Part shown: in pieces, positions 46,190 to 57,529 of the stretch
How positions within the stretch are numbered: position 1 is the first letter of the stretch
How the letters are laid out: every line of letters starts with the position of its first letter
Origin: Cryptomeria japonica
Lineage: Eukaryota > Streptophyta > Pinopsida > Cupressales > Cupressaceae
DNA length: 64,000 nucleotides
Direction: 5' to 3'
Assembly: GCF_030272615.1 (NCBI RefSeq)
Contig: NC_081409.1
Span: forward strand, 880,744,220 to 880,808,219
Position numbers and translations under genes: made by a program
The notes under the pieces: model-generated
The model's input: the letters and a program-made list of their open reading frames with translations, nothing else
Told to the model about the DNA's origin: nothing
The model's database searches: none

Positions 46190-47618
46190 TGTAGACATCT
46201 AAAAATGGTCAACGCTTGCGGAGTCATACTTTAACATTTGCGCATTGCCTTATTTTAGGGTTCTTGCGTCGCATTAACATTTCTTCTATGTTGCGCACTT
46301 GGTCTTTATCATTTGCGAGCATTGAGTCCTTCTTCTGCATTCCTCATTTTTCTCACTTTCAAATTAGGTCTTGTCGATAACAATTTTCAGTCATGATTTT
46401 GGTCGATCCTTCTCCTTGTCAATCTCTTCATTTTGCAATCAATTCGTCATCGATCCTTGTCCTTATCAATTTTTTCATTTTGCGATCGATTCATCATCGA
46501 TCCTTGTCCTTGTCAATTTTTTCATTTTGCAATCGATTCATCATCGATCCTTGTCCTTGTCAATCTTGTCATTTTGCGATCGATTTGTCATCGATCCTTG
46601 TCCTTTTCAATCATGTCAATTTGGGTCAATTAGTCATTTTTCCTCATCAATTGGCACCTATCAATTTGATCTCCTTTTCAGTCTTGGTCAACTTGTCATT
46701 GATTTTTGTCAACTAGTCTCAATCATTTATCAACATTGGTCCTTTGTCAATTAGAATCATGATCGAACCTACATTAATTTCTTGTTGTATTGACCTAATT
46801 CCTTGTCCTCTTATTTCTAGGGTTTTATGATTTGTTCATTTAATCCTTTTCTTCTTCTTGGTGGGTTAAATAAATCTATTTATTTAGTCCTATGTCTCTT
46901 TCATGAATTAATTAATGGATGAAAACTTATTAATTAATTCACCTAAATTTTATTTCATCTTTTTCCTCAATTTTCCAATTTGCTAATTTCTCCTAATTCC
47001 TAATTTCTATTTCTCTTATTTTCTTCAATTTTTCTAATATTTCCTCTAAATTCATTCCCTCATTTTCTCCTATGTTTATGCTTCCATTTTTTGCAATCAT
47101 GGAGGGTATTTTCTCTCTTCCCTTTTTTCATGGGAATGAGCTTTTAATCTTGTCATAATTTGTCATATTTTTTGTCAATCAATCAATCTTGCATGTCAAT
47201 CTTGTCATAATTTGTGCATAATTTGTCATTCTTGATTTGAATTTCCTTTCAAATCTCCTCATGCTAATCTTGTCCTCTCTCCAATTTGTCTATAAATTGC
47301 ATGATTTTCTTCAATCAAAAGGGATCAATCAACCACACTTCTAGTATCCTTATGCTACAATTTTAATCTTGTCAATGTTGCTTGCTTTCATACTTGCATT
47401 TTGCACTTGTAGGTGAGATCCACATAAATCCGCTATTTGAAGGAGAAAGAAGGAGGATGGAGGTCAATTGAAAGGGACATTGGTGAAGGATTTTCATTTA
47501 TTTTGAATGTCTTGTTTTCAATTCTTCTATTGATTGTAATTAGGATTTATTTCATTGCAATTTGGCTTTGTGGTTAGCTAATTTATATTTGCTTTGATGT
47601 TAATCGAATTCCTGATTT

Positions 47619-47621
<3 letters not shown>
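46190..47621 (+). repeat. 3' LTR of Tat element
   Basis: It starts TGTAGACATCTAAAAATGG and ends cctgatttaca. It matches the 5' LTR with scattered substitutions and fewer or altered 47-bp units (46403-46615). The (AT)n tract begins immediately after it. Confidence 0.92.
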
Positions 47622-47680
<59 letters not shown>

Positions 47681-47919
47681 TATGTATATATGTATACATA
47701 TATATGTATATATGTATGTATATGTGTATATATATGTATATATGTACATATGTATGTATATATGTATGTATATGTGTATGTATATGTGTATATATATGTA
47801 TATGTGTATACATATATATACATATATATATGTATATATATGTATACATATATACATATATATACACATATACATACACATATACATACATATATACATA
47901 TATATGTATACATATACAC

Positions 47920-47960
<41 letters not shown>
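47622..47960. repeat. Complex TA/TG/CA microsatellite, first copy
   Basis: Alternating (TA)n, gtatatatgta and (CA)-type tracts, largely self-complementary. It opens spurious Tyr/Ile-repeat frames on both strands. Confidence 0.92.
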
Positions 47961-47962
<2 letters not shown>

Positions 47963-48163
47963 ATACACATGTATTAAATATGTAGTACACATACACACAT
48001 GAAATATGAAAAGTAAATATCTAATACACATGCACATATGAAATTTGTAGTACACATGTATGAAATGTCTATTGATTGTAATTAGGATTTATTTCATTGC
48101 AATTTGGCTTTGTGGTTAGCTAATTGATATTTGCTTTGATGTTAATCGAATTCCTGATTTACA

Positions 48164-48214
<51 letters not shown>

Positions 48215-48428
48215 TATGTGTATATATATGTATATATGTACACATGTATGTATATATGCATGTATATGTGTATATATGTATACATATATATACATATATA
48301 TATGTATATATATGTATACATATATACATATATACACATATACATGCATATATACATACATATATACATATATATGTATACATATACACATATAAATATA
48401 TATATATATATATAGATATATATATATC
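48164..48428. repeat. Complex TA/TG/CA microsatellite, second copy
   Basis: A shorter version of the array at 47622-47960, inside the second unit of the tandem duplication. Confidence 0.92.
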
Positions 48429-48724
48429 ACATACACATGTATTAAATATGTAGTACACATACACACATGAAATATGAAAAGTAAATATCTAATACACATG
48501 CACATATGAAATTTGTAGTACATGTGTATGAAATGTCTATAGAATGTGTGCACATGCACATATATAAACAATGGGTCACTCAGGACCCTATCTTGAACCA
48601 CGTCCCAGTCCATGCTTCTACAATAGAGTATGCACATATAAACTCATAAATTAATAATTTAACTCATACTAGAGTAAATTTTTTAAGTAACATAGATTAA
48701 GAGCATTTGTGTAGATAAAATCAT

Positions 48725-48817
48725 CTCTGAAGTGTCTCTAACATCACCACCATATGCATGTAGGATTCTAGGACGTCTATGTGATGAGGAGCTCAACCTG
48801 CGTGATAGTGGTACATC
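48725..48817 (-). other. Type B exon, copy 1, both splice sites lost
   Basis: It is collinear with B2, but the donor GT reads AT and the acceptor AG reads AA. Both are G-to-A on the coding strand. The 93-nt body is preserved, so the splice signals decayed after duplication. Confidence 0.65.
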
Positions 48818-48936
48818 TTGCAATGTTGAAATTTTGTTAGATATACATACACATATATTTATAACTTGGAACCTAACCCTTTAAATATAGAACTTAAATA
48901 TTTAAGAAATAATTAATTTGAAGTTATAATGTATAC

Positions 48937-48999
48937 CTCTATCTCCCGATGAATGGGGTCGATGGTAATGTGGAAATCCTCAAACATTGCCCCCTGCGC
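48937..48999 (-). other. Type A exon, copy 1 (63 nt)
   Basis: The acceptor is ctattgcag and the donor gagatagag|gtatac on the minus strand. It encodes [20 protein letters not shown] plus one Glu (21 codons), closely matching A2. Confidence 0.7.
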
Positions 49000-49106
49000 C
49001 TGCAATAGCGTATGCATGCATAAACTCATACATTAAACATTTAATTCATACTAGAGTAATTTTTTTAAGTAACATATATTAAGAGAATATTTGTAGACAA
49101 ACATAC

Positions 49107-49199
49107 CTTTGAAGGGTCTCTTTCATCACCACCATGTGCATGCAAGATTCTAGGATGTCTATGTGATGAAGAGCTCAACCTACATGATCGTGGTGCATC
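49107..49199 (-). other. Type B exon, copy 2 (93 nt)
   Basis: The acceptor is aacattgcag and the donor tcaaag|gtatgt. It encodes a Ser/His/Arg-rich peptide starting DAPRSCRLSSSSHRHP. Confidence 0.7.
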
Positions 49200-49318
49200 C
49201 TGCAATGTTGAAATATTCTAAGATATACATACACATATATTTATAACTTGGAACCTAACCCTTTAAATATAGAACTTCAATATTTAAGAAATAATTAATT
49301 TAAAGTTATAATGTATAC

Positions 49319-49381
49319 CTGTGTATCTTGATGAACAGGGTCGGTGGCAATGTGCAAATCCTCAAACATTGCCCCTTGGGC
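49319..49381 (-). other. Type A exon, copy 2 (63 nt)
   Basis: It encodes [20 protein letters not shown] plus Gln, and is bounded by ctacag and gtatac splice sites on the minus strand. Confidence 0.7.
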
Positions 49382-49445
49382 CTGTAGTATAAATTACACA
49401 TGAACTCACATGTACATTATTTAAACATTCATTATTAAGTTTTAA

Positions 49446-49484
<39 letters not shown>

Positions 49485-49511
49485 TATATATATATATATG
49501 TATATATGTAC

Positions 49512-49542
<31 letters not shown>

Positions 49543-49592
49543 TATATATATATATATGTATATATGTACATATATATATATATGTATATATG

Positions 49593-49627
<35 letters not shown>

Positions 49628-49650
49628 ATATGTATATATATATATATAAT
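49446..49650. repeat. (TA/TG)n microsatellite in an intron
   Basis: Alternating (TA)n and gtatatatgta tracts lie between exons A2 and B3 of the minus-strand gene. Confidence 0.92.
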
Positions 49651-49715
49651 TTATTTTAAAGATAAAATTGAATCTACTTGAACATGTACATGTACGTGGT
49701 TGTAGATAAACATAC

Positions 49716-49805
49716 CTCAAGGTCTCTAACACCTCCGTCACATGCATGTTGGACTCTAGAATGTTTGCAGGATGAATGGCTCATCATGCACAATGCTCTC
49801 TCATC
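49716..49805 (-). other. Type B exon, copy 3 (90 nt)
   Basis: The acceptor is ttatctag and the donor cttgag|gtatgt. The more diverged peptide starts [20 protein letters not shown]. Confidence 0.6.
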
Positions 49806-49934
49806 CTAGATAATGCACACATTTTTTTCGATATATATAATTTAAATAACTTGAAATTATTTAATCAACACCTAGATATCCATTTAAATAGAACTTAAAA
49901 ACAAAAAAATTAACAATTTATACTTTATATATAC

Positions 49935-50006
49935 CTGTGTCTACTGATGAACATTTAGGTCAGTGGTAGCATCCAAATCTCCATACATTGACCCTAACAT
50001 GATACC
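49935..50006 (-). other. Type A exon, copy 3 (72 nt)
   Basis: The acceptor is ctatatag and the donor gacacag|gtatat. It carries the SMYGDLDATTDLNVHQ core and one TAG four codons before its end. Confidence 0.6.
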
Positions 50007-51486
50007 CTATATAGTTGAAAAAATATAATCAAATATATAAGTAATTTAATCTATGCAGTTCATGTGTACAATCAAGTAGCTATATAAAATTGCTAAATTA
50101 AAATTAGTAAATTATATATTATAATTCATACCTCTCCTATAGCATGTAAGGCTCATCTGATCCTCTTGATGTCAGAATCATGTACGGAGTCCACGACAAC
50201 ATGATAACCCTCACTATCTTGCTCTATAAGCATGGTAGTGAACATCCCCGGAAATCCCATACCAAGTACTATGGCCCGATCAACTGAACAATAAACAGGA
50301 GGAGGAGGAGGTGTATTCTTATCAACTGTTGTATGTTGGGGCGGGGTAGTGGGATGTGCAGCAGTAGTAGGCTAAGAATATATATGCTCACAACCATAGC
50401 TACAAGTAATCGATATACCGAGTACATGCCTAACATATGATGGGGCCTCCTCTAGTGGGATCCCATGCTCCATAATAATGACCTAGTATGAATCCAAAAG
50501 ATCATTGGATAAGCATGCACTCATCTATCGTAAAGGATCTATGTCATGCATGTGTGCAGTATCCATCGGTGATGGTATGTCTACTCAAATATATGGATCA
50601 TCACTCACTGATGCATCATGAGCTCCATCATTTCTAGCATGAGAGTGCAACAAATATCTACCCACCCAATCTGATGTCATCTCATCCACTTTTGTGGCTA
50701 TAGTAGCAATACTGGAAAATATGGATTGTCTAGTGTCATCTAGTACACTATCTACAACATGTGCTACATTCACACTCTTGGGAAGAACCACAAGGTTTGG
50801 ACCAATCGATGCCTGCTTATTAATGGGTGGGGGTGCACTAGGTCATCTGAACTTATCTGAAAAATTTGCCCTTCCCTTGCCCAACATGTTTCAGAAAATT
50901 GGTGTAGTCAACATCATCCAACAAATAGAACTCTGCAAACAATTGTTTGTAGAAATAAAGGGGCAACTCAACCTTTTGGGGACACCTATGATGAGTGGAC
51001 AACTATCTAGGATAGATAAAAGGTGCTAGTAGTGCATCTGTGCACCTGGTAGTCATATAACCCTTCACCCTACCAAAGCCCTGATAATGAGGAAACATGG
51101 TTTTCACATTAGCTATGGAAACCCTATCATTCACTGTGTCCCATTTCACCGAACCATATACACTACATGAAAGGGATCTAGAGAACTCCTCTATGTTGAC
51201 ATTGTCTTATGGATTATAATCGTCAATGAGGTCAATCATATGAAGTAGCACCTGTTTAATTATCTCATCTGTTTGCTTATTTCTTTGATCATGCATATTT
51301 CCCAATGTGATATTTAAATGATCTAGGGTACGTTGGAGTGTCTCTACTATATGATTATAGAGTTGTTGTCTCTCCTCTGGAGTTGTGGCAGACCTATGTG
51401 ACATCTGCTCATTGCTAGGAGGATGAACACAAGGCTCAAAAGTACTAGTGTTATGGGATCCAGGCTCATTAGACATGATGTGAGTG

Positions 51487-51491
51487 GGTGG
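51487..51491. repeat. Left TSD of chromovirus (GGTGG)
   Basis: GGTGG abuts the TG of the 5' LTR. GTTGG at 59321-59325 abuts the 3' LTR. They match at four of five positions, consistent with a 5-bp duplication that has since mutated. Confidence 0.65.
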
Positions 51492-53065
51492 TGCAGGAGC
51501 ACCTAAGGTTTGAAATGCCCTTAACCAATTTTGGCTTGTGAGACCTTCCAGTGGTCATGTAAATACATAAGGACTAGCTCTAGTCCATTGGTATGGTTGT
51601 TTATTTGCAGTTTTTGAAATTTTCTTATTGGCAAGACCTACCTCGATCGGCAAGTCTTACCCTGATGAGTTTGCAAGAGTTTGGAGTGGTTGTATCAGGT
51701 ATCGGCTAGAGTGGTGAACACTTACCCCAATGATCCAATAAGTTGTTGGTGTTCGGAGAGTTGTTTTGTATATCGGGAGGAGCCATTTCAAGTTATATCG
51801 ATGCAAAAGCATTGGCTTGGAGCGTGTTCGCTGGATGGAGTATCGGAGATCAACAAGAGGGGTTTTCACCCTACACCAATAACCCAATGAGACCAACTCC
51901 CATGCTAAGTTGTCATTGGCCATCGAAAGTCAGGTTGTGAAGTTTCCCCGATGAGCCAATGGAAAGTGCAAAGCGGTGTGTGTCACCACCAGACATCGGT
52001 AGCCCCATTTTGATGTTATGTTGATGACCTGATAGAAAGTGTGAAGCAGTATGAGAAGTCATCGGTCATCGGTAGCCCCATTTTGATGTTACACCAAAGA
52101 CCCGATAGGAAGTGCGAAGAGTTGGCAGTTGTCATTGGACATCGGTAACCTTGTTTGGATGTTATCCCGATGCTCTGATGGAACCTATTAAACAGTTACC
52201 AATGGAAACCGTTAGTAACAAGATTTATCTTGTCCAATAGGAGGAGTTCCCAACAGAGGATGGAATGTATAAAATGACCCAACAGGCATCTGTAAGAGGC
52301 TAATGGCTAATCATTGATTGTGAATCATTTGATCATTGTTTGTCGATTGCCTTAGAGAACACATTTTGTTTTCTAAAATGCAATAGAGAAGTCCATTTTC
52401 TGGTTTTCAACTAGAGTTTATTTTTGTTCATTTCACGTATGTTGTTAATGTAATTGTTTCTTTTCTCTGTTTTGTGAGTTACTAGTTTGAACCCTTGAAT
52501 AAACTCAGGATCTGTAAATAAAGATTTCCCTTTCAGTTTTTTGCTCCCTATTTGCAATAATAACATGGCTCTAACTTGAAACTCCACAAGATCATTGGAG
52601 ATTGTCAAGCAGAGCCAGAAATGTATGGTAGGTGTTCCTTTGAGAGAGACCAGGAAATGGCAATCACCATTTCTGCATGCTGAGCCTAGGTGAGCTTGGT
52701 GATAGTCCGACTAGGTATCAGTAATTTGAAGGAGATAACTTGTAGGGGAAGGAAACTACTAAGAACTGGAAGAAGATCTAGAAGGCTACAAGCCTGAAAC
52801 TGAGACATTGTGTAACCAAAGGAGGAAAGTTTTCTAAACCAAACAAGATGGGTGGTTTTTTAAAGAGAGAAATAATTTGTGTCCTTCACCTCTGCAAGGA
52901 TTTAGTGAAAAAGCTTACTTTGTGAGCTTGAGGAAGGTGAGATAAGAAAACAAATGGTAGGGAAACCCTTAGAAGTCTAAAGGGGTAGACTTGGAACCCA
53001 GAAAGGGATAGAAGAAAACCATCAAAGAAACCTAATTGATGGTAAACTAGGTAGCCTCCTTATCA
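51492..53065 (+). repeat. 5' LTR of chromovirus
   Basis: It matches 57741-59320 along its length with frequent substitutions. It contains about three ~68-bp units with catcggtagccccattttga at 51950-52160. A TATAAAA box lies at 52268-52274. Confidence 0.9.
52268..52274 (+). promoter_or_regulatory. LTR TATA box
   Basis: TATAAAA in aatgtataaaatgaccc is the likely core promoter. The 3' LTR has tatacaa at the matching place (about 58526), so its box is damaged. Confidence 0.55.
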
Positions 53066-53068
53066 TAT

Positions 53069-53080
53069 TGGTATCAGAGC
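53069..53080 (+). promoter_or_regulatory. Primer binding site, initiator-Met
   Basis: TGGTATCAGAGC, the exact core for plant initiator tRNA-Met, lies three bases after the LTR end. Confidence 0.92.
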
Positions 53081-53108
53081 AAGTTTAGATTTGGGAAGAA
53101 AGTAGTTG

Positions 53109-54340
53109 ATGTCAGATACTGAATCAGTAGGAGAAAATATTCTCAGAATGGTGACCAATGCAGAGTTAGCCAAGAAGGTAGAAGATCAGGAGGAAGAGAA
53201 TAGATTCCTGAAAGATTGCTGAAATTGGAGAGCAAACTAGACGCAGCTGAGGATAAAACTGAGATAGTAACAATCCAAGTCAATGAAGGGAAGGGAAAAG
53301 AAATAGTAGAAGAGGATAGGCTACCCACACCAGACCCTATTCTACCCGAAGAACCTTTCCTAAAAGCAATCAAAGCCTCAAGAGGAAAATCCTTGGAAGG
53401 TGTGCCACTTTTTATGGGAAAATGGAGCCTGAACTAGTTATGGAATGGATTGAAGGATTGGAGAATCACTTTGAGTGTGATGGTGTTAGTGAAGCCCAAA
53501 AGGTGAAGGTAGCTAAGTCTAGATTGAGAGGAGCAGCCTTGACTTGGTGGAAATTTATCTGAGAAGAAAGGAAAAAAGAGGGTAAGAACCAAATAGCTAG
53601 TTGGAAAGGAATGGTAGCCAAGATGATGGAAGCTTATATCCCTAAAGATTATGAGATCCATCTACACAAAAGGAGACAAAACCTGAGACAAAGAGACTTG
53701 GATGTGAGCAACTACACTAAGGAGTTTCAGAAGTTTTGTCTGAGATCCAATGTGGTAGAGGATGAGAGCATCAAGGTAGCCAGATACTTGAATGGCTTGA
53801 GATGGAATATTCAAGAGGAATTGAGTTTTTTATGTCCTAAGACTGTGCATAAAGGTGGAGGAAAAGAGTAAAAAGAAACAAGAACAAAGCAATAGAGGAA
53901 GAAGTAAGGGAAAAGATGGTAGAGGCCAAAGAGGCAGTTTTGGTGGAAGAGGAACAGATCAAAGGTCCCAAGGAGAGTCCAAACTTATAGAGAAAAGTGA
54001 GCTTTCACATAGCAAGAGTAGCTATAGAGGAAGGGGATCATCTAGCAACCAAGGAAGAGGTAGATCTAGTGGACCGAGAAGAGGGTCCTACTTCTCCACC
54101 ATGAAGTGTTACAATTGCCAAAAGTTGGGTCACCCTGCCTATAGATGTCGAGAGAAATCATCTTCATCTCAAGAAAGTGAAAGAAGAGTGACATATGCAC
54201 AAGAAGATGTAGAAAGTGACAAGACACAAGGTTTGAGTTTAGCTCCTAAAGATGGAGAAAATTTAATGATGAGAAGAGTCTTGATTAAGGAACCAATTAA
54301 AGAAGAACCAACTCAAAGAAGAGCTTTGTTTAGAATCAAA
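53109..54340 (+). pseudogene. Chromovirus gag relic
   Basis: The ATG at 53109 starts MSDTESVGENILRM with a Glu/Lys coiled segment, then a frameshift near 53218. The Gag domain follows with KSRLRGAALTWWK, AKMMEAYIPKDYEIHLHKRR and VARYLNGLRWNIQEELSF (53510-53840). A basic, Gly/Arg/Ser-rich linker (RGRSKGKDGRGQRGSFGGRG) leads to one CCHC knuckle, CYNCQKLGHPAYRC, at 54107-54148. Frameshifts near 53218, 53420 and 53860 and a TGA after TWWKFI break it. Gag would form particles and bind the RNA. Confidence 0.88.
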
Positions 54341-54605
54341 TGCAAGGTCCATGGTAAGGTTTTTACAGTTGTGATAGACTCAAGATCTACTGACAACATT
54401 ATGTCAGAGGAAGTAGTAAGTAAATTGAAGTTGAAAAGAATTCCACATAGTAATTCATATAGGGTCACTTGGCTCAATAAGGAGCAGCATGTGGTAGTGA
54501 ATGAACAAACATGGGTTGAGTTCAACATAGGTAGTTATAAGGATAAAGTCTTGTGTGACATCCTACCTATGGATGCTTGGCATTTACTTCTTGGTAGACC
54601 ATGAT
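54341..54605 (+). pseudogene. Chromovirus protease relic, altered active site
   Basis: FTVVIDSRSTDNIMSEEV shows the retropepsin motif, but the usual DSG-S/A-T reads DSRST. Gly becomes Arg at 54383-54385, next to the catalytic Asp-Ser. The tail DILPMDAWHLLLGRP is the normal end of the domain and closes at 54604, where the next codon is TGA. Confidence 0.82.
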
Positions 54606-55690
54606 AGTTTGATAGAAAAGGCCATTCACAATGGAGAGAAGAACTCTTATTCTTTTCAAAAGGATGGAGTTACATACCATATTCAATCCCTAAGTGATGA
54701 AGGAGAGAGCATCAAAACTAAAGGCCCAAATGTGTTATTGGTAGGTGAAAAAGAGTTCATTAACACTCTCAAGGAAGGAGAAGGAGTGGGATTTTCTCTT
54801 ATAGTGAAACCAAAGGAATCAAAGCAAGAAAAGAAGCTTCAAATACTTCATGAAGTGCAACAAATACTAGACTATAACTTCAAAGCGATCATAAGTGATG
54901 GAGCACCAGCAACCCTACCTCCTATTAGAGCCATAAGCCATCAGATTGATTTCATTCCATGAGCATCATTACCTAACAAACTAGCCTATAAGATGACTCC
55001 CAAATAGAACAAGTGGTTAGACAAGTCCAAGAATTGTTGGACCAAGGATTGATAAAGAAGAGAATAAGTCCTTGTGTCGTACCTACAATGTTAGCACACA
55101 AGAAAGGAGGAACAAAAAGGCTATGCACAGATTCAAGAGCCATAAATAGAATCACTATCAGGTACAGATTTCCTATCCCAAGAATTGAAGACTTGATGGA
55201 TTGCTTGGGAGGTGCAAAGTACTTCACTAAGATTCATCTCAAGAGTGGATATCATCAAATCAAGATAAAAGAAGGTGATGAATGGAAAATAGCCTTCAAA
55301 ACCAATGAAGGACTTTATGAGTGGCTTGTTATGCCATTCGATCTTAGTAATGCTCTCAGTACATTCATGAGACTCATGAATGAAGTGCTGAAAGGTTTTA
55401 TTGGTAAATTTTTTGTTGTATACTTAGATGATATCTTGATTTTTAGTAGAATCAAAGAGGACCATCTAGAGAATCTTAGTATTGTATTGCAAAAATTGTA
55501 TGATGAGCAACTAACAATAAACTTGGAGAAGTGTGAGTTTATGAAGAAGGAACTTGTCTATCTTGGATTTGTAGTTTCAGGAGGAGATTTGAAGATGGAC
55601 ACATCAAAGGTGGAAGCCATCACAAATTGGACAACACCAAAGATAGCAAGTGAAGTAAGAAGTTTTCTTGGTTTGGCATAGTTCTATAGG
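54606..55690 (+). pseudogene. Chromovirus reverse transcriptase relic
   Basis: RT motifs occur in order: [72 protein letters not shown] (Gly of the usual PFGL replaced by Asp), [11 protein letters not shown] with the catalytic YLDD at 55421-55432, and [18 protein letters not shown] frameshift around 54965-55010 breaks the approach to the domain. A TAG at 55679 ends it. Confidence 0.92.
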
Positions 55691-56215
55691 AAGCTTATTA
55701 GAGGGTTCAGTGGGATTTGTGCACCCATGCTGGATACCATCAAAGGAGTTAAAACTAAGTTTTAGTTGACCAATGCAGCCAACAGAGGGTTTGAACTTTT
55801 GAAACAAAAGATAGCTACACAACCAGTACTCATTCTTCCTAGTTTTGATAGGTTGTTCATAATTGAATGTGATACAAGTAATATAGCAGTTGGTGTTGTT
55901 TTGAGTCAAGAGAATAGACATGTAGCTTTCTTTAGTGAGAAGCTCAATGATGCCAAGAATAATTATTCATCTTATGATCTCGAGTTGTATTCTCTTGTCC
56001 AAGCTCTTAGAAAGTGGAGGCACTACTTGTTAGCTAAGGAGTTTGTTATTTACACAGATAATCAAGCTTTAAGTTTTTTGAATTCATAAGATAAGTTGAG
56101 TCATAGGCATGTTAAATGGGTTGAGTATTTGTAGTCATATACTTTTTCCATTAAGAATAATAAAGGACAGTGTAATAAAGTAGTAGATACTTTGAGTAGA
56201 AGGCTACTAATAGTG
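55691..56215 (+). pseudogene. Chromovirus RNase H relic
   Basis: LFIIECDTSNIAVGVVLSQE, VAFFSEKLNDAKNNYSSYDL, ELYSLVQALRKWRHYL and FVIYTDNQALSFL follow RT in the standard order, with catalytic Asp, Glu and Asp present. TAG or TAA codons at about 55763, 56087 and 56132 break it. Confidence 0.87.
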
Positions 56216-57520
56216 CAAGAAGTGCAGATTCAGAGTATTGGAGTTGATTACTTCAAAGAATTGTACCCCAATGCTGAAGATTTTATAGCCATTTACAAGG
56301 TTTGTCACAAATTTCAGAATCACTTTTATAATGAATATGCTAACTTTACTTTCCATAATGGTTTGTTGTTTAAAGGTGGTCAACTATGTGTTCCCAAAGG
56401 ATCAATGAGGGAAAATCTGATCCAAGAAAAGCACAATGGATGTTTGAGTGGTCATTTTGGCATTAATAAGACATTGGCACTTGTTCAAAGGTTCTACTAT
56501 TGGCCCAAAATGCAGAGGGATGTCAAAAGGTATGTTGAGTAGTGTATGGTTTGTCAGAAAGCTAAAGGGACAACTACTAATTCTATTCTTTATCAGCCAT
56601 TACCTATTCCTACAAGGCCATGGGAATGTGTAAGTATGGATTTTGTGGTTGGATTACCCAAAACAAAGGTTGGTTGTGATAGCATTTTTGTTGTTGTTGA
56701 TAGATTCAGTAAGATGACACATTTTGTTCCTTGTAAAACTAATCATGATGCTACTCACATTGCACACTCATTTTTCAAATAAGTTATAAGAATCCATGGT
56801 TTTCGAGTTAGTATTGTTTCAGATAGAGATGTCAAATTCCTTGGGCATTTTTGGAAAACTCTTTAGAAAAGACAAGGAACTAATTTGTCTTTTGGTTCAG
56901 CCTATCATCCCCAAATAGATGGTCAAACAGAGGTGGTGAATAGGAAACTTAGAAACATTTTAAGGTGCTCAAAAAAAAAAATGGATAGAGTTAGGATTAG
57001 GCTCTTCACCAGGTAGAGTTTGCGTACAATGTTAGTGTCAACAAGTCTACTGGGAAGAGTCCTTTTGAGAGAGTGTATGGTGTGCACCCACAAGGTGTTA
57101 TTAAATTAAAAGATCTTGGTAATTTGTCACATAGAAGGGGTCAAGCTGATGATGTCGCTTTAATCTATGAAGGAGGTTCAGGACCAAGTCTGGCTAGCTC
57201 TCTAGGATTCTTCACAAAAAGTTAAAGCCAGAGTTGATACCACACAGAGAGATGTGCAATTTTCAGTTGGATATTTGATGATTGTACATTTGAAGAAGGA
57301 TCGACTTTAGAAAGGGGTTCCCAACAAGATACAAATGAGGAGAATAGGCCCATGTAAATTTTTAGCCAAGTATGGCTCTAATGCCTATAAGATTGATTTG
57401 CCATCTGATATTGCTTTGTCTCCCATTTTCAATGTCGCAAATTTGGTTGTCTACAAGGGACAACTACCCAAGGAGGATGCATGAGTTTCAGATGTTTAAC
57501 AGTCACTTGCCAACATCCCA
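56216..57520 (+). pseudogene. Chromovirus integrase relic
   Basis: The HHCC zinc region reads KHNGCLSGHFGINKTLALVQ with FYYWPKMQRDVKRYV and CMVCQKAKG after a TAG. The core has WECVSMDFVVGLP (Asp) and IVSDRDVKF (Asp). The Glu is in DGQTEVVNRKLRN. An A9-10 run at 56972-56981, a TAA after HSFFK, and further frameshifts disrupt it. The C-terminal portion leads to the chromodomain. Confidence 0.87.
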
Positions 57521-57529
57521 TTACTTTCT

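Larger units (their letters stand above)
29722..47621 (+). mobile_element. Ty3/Gypsy Tat-lineage element, ~17.9 kb, with antisense PMD relic
   Basis: Long LTRs (29722-31199, 46190-47621) enclose, in order: a PBS, a 24-bp minisatellite, a ~2-kb leader, gag, protease, RT, RNase H, a second RNase H of the archaeal-like type, and integrase. After ~2 kb of noncoding DNA an antisense PMD relic follows, then a polypurine tract. The second RNase H after the RT-linked one is diagnostic of the Tat clade (Ogre/Retand relatives), as is a large 3' insert. All frames are closed by multiple TAG, TGA and TAA codons, so this copy cannot move by itself. Confidence 0.92.
47526..48537. repeat. Tandem duplication of LTR end plus microsatellite
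   Basis: Unit 1 (47526-48066) and unit 2 (48067-48537) both run from tctattgattgtaattagga through the last ~95 bases of the Tat LTR, a (TA/TG/CA)n array, and atgtagtacacatacacaca to atgaaatgtctat. The shared tctat at each boundary suggests a duplication by microhomology or unequal exchange after the Tat insertion. Confidence 0.85.
48617..51476 (-). pseudogene. Unknown multi-exon gene with tandem exon pairs
   Basis: The ATG at 51476 opens MSNEPGSHNTSTFEP. A large first exon to about 50132 carries stops and at least one frameshift but stays readable: a helical QQLYNHIVETLQRTLDHLN, SVYGSVKWDTVNDRVS, a Pro/Thr linker (NTPPPPPVY), then AIVLGMGFPGMFTTMLIEQD. Downstream, exons alternate as type A and type B with GT-AG borders: A3 49935-50006, B3 49716-49805, A2 49319-49381, B2 49107-49199, A1 48937-48999, B1 48725-48817. 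Every length is a multiple of three (72, 90, 63, 93, 63, 93). Type A shares G(A/S)M(F/Y)(E/G)D(F/L), and type B a Ser/His-rich core. I do not recognise the family. The chromovirus at 51492 separates it from its upstream sequence. Confidence 0.6.

Noticed and set aside
47583-48637. Long Tyr/Ile-repeat frames on both strands
   Set aside because: They are produced by the TA/TG/CA microsatellite. The same composition opens all frames, with no coding signal.
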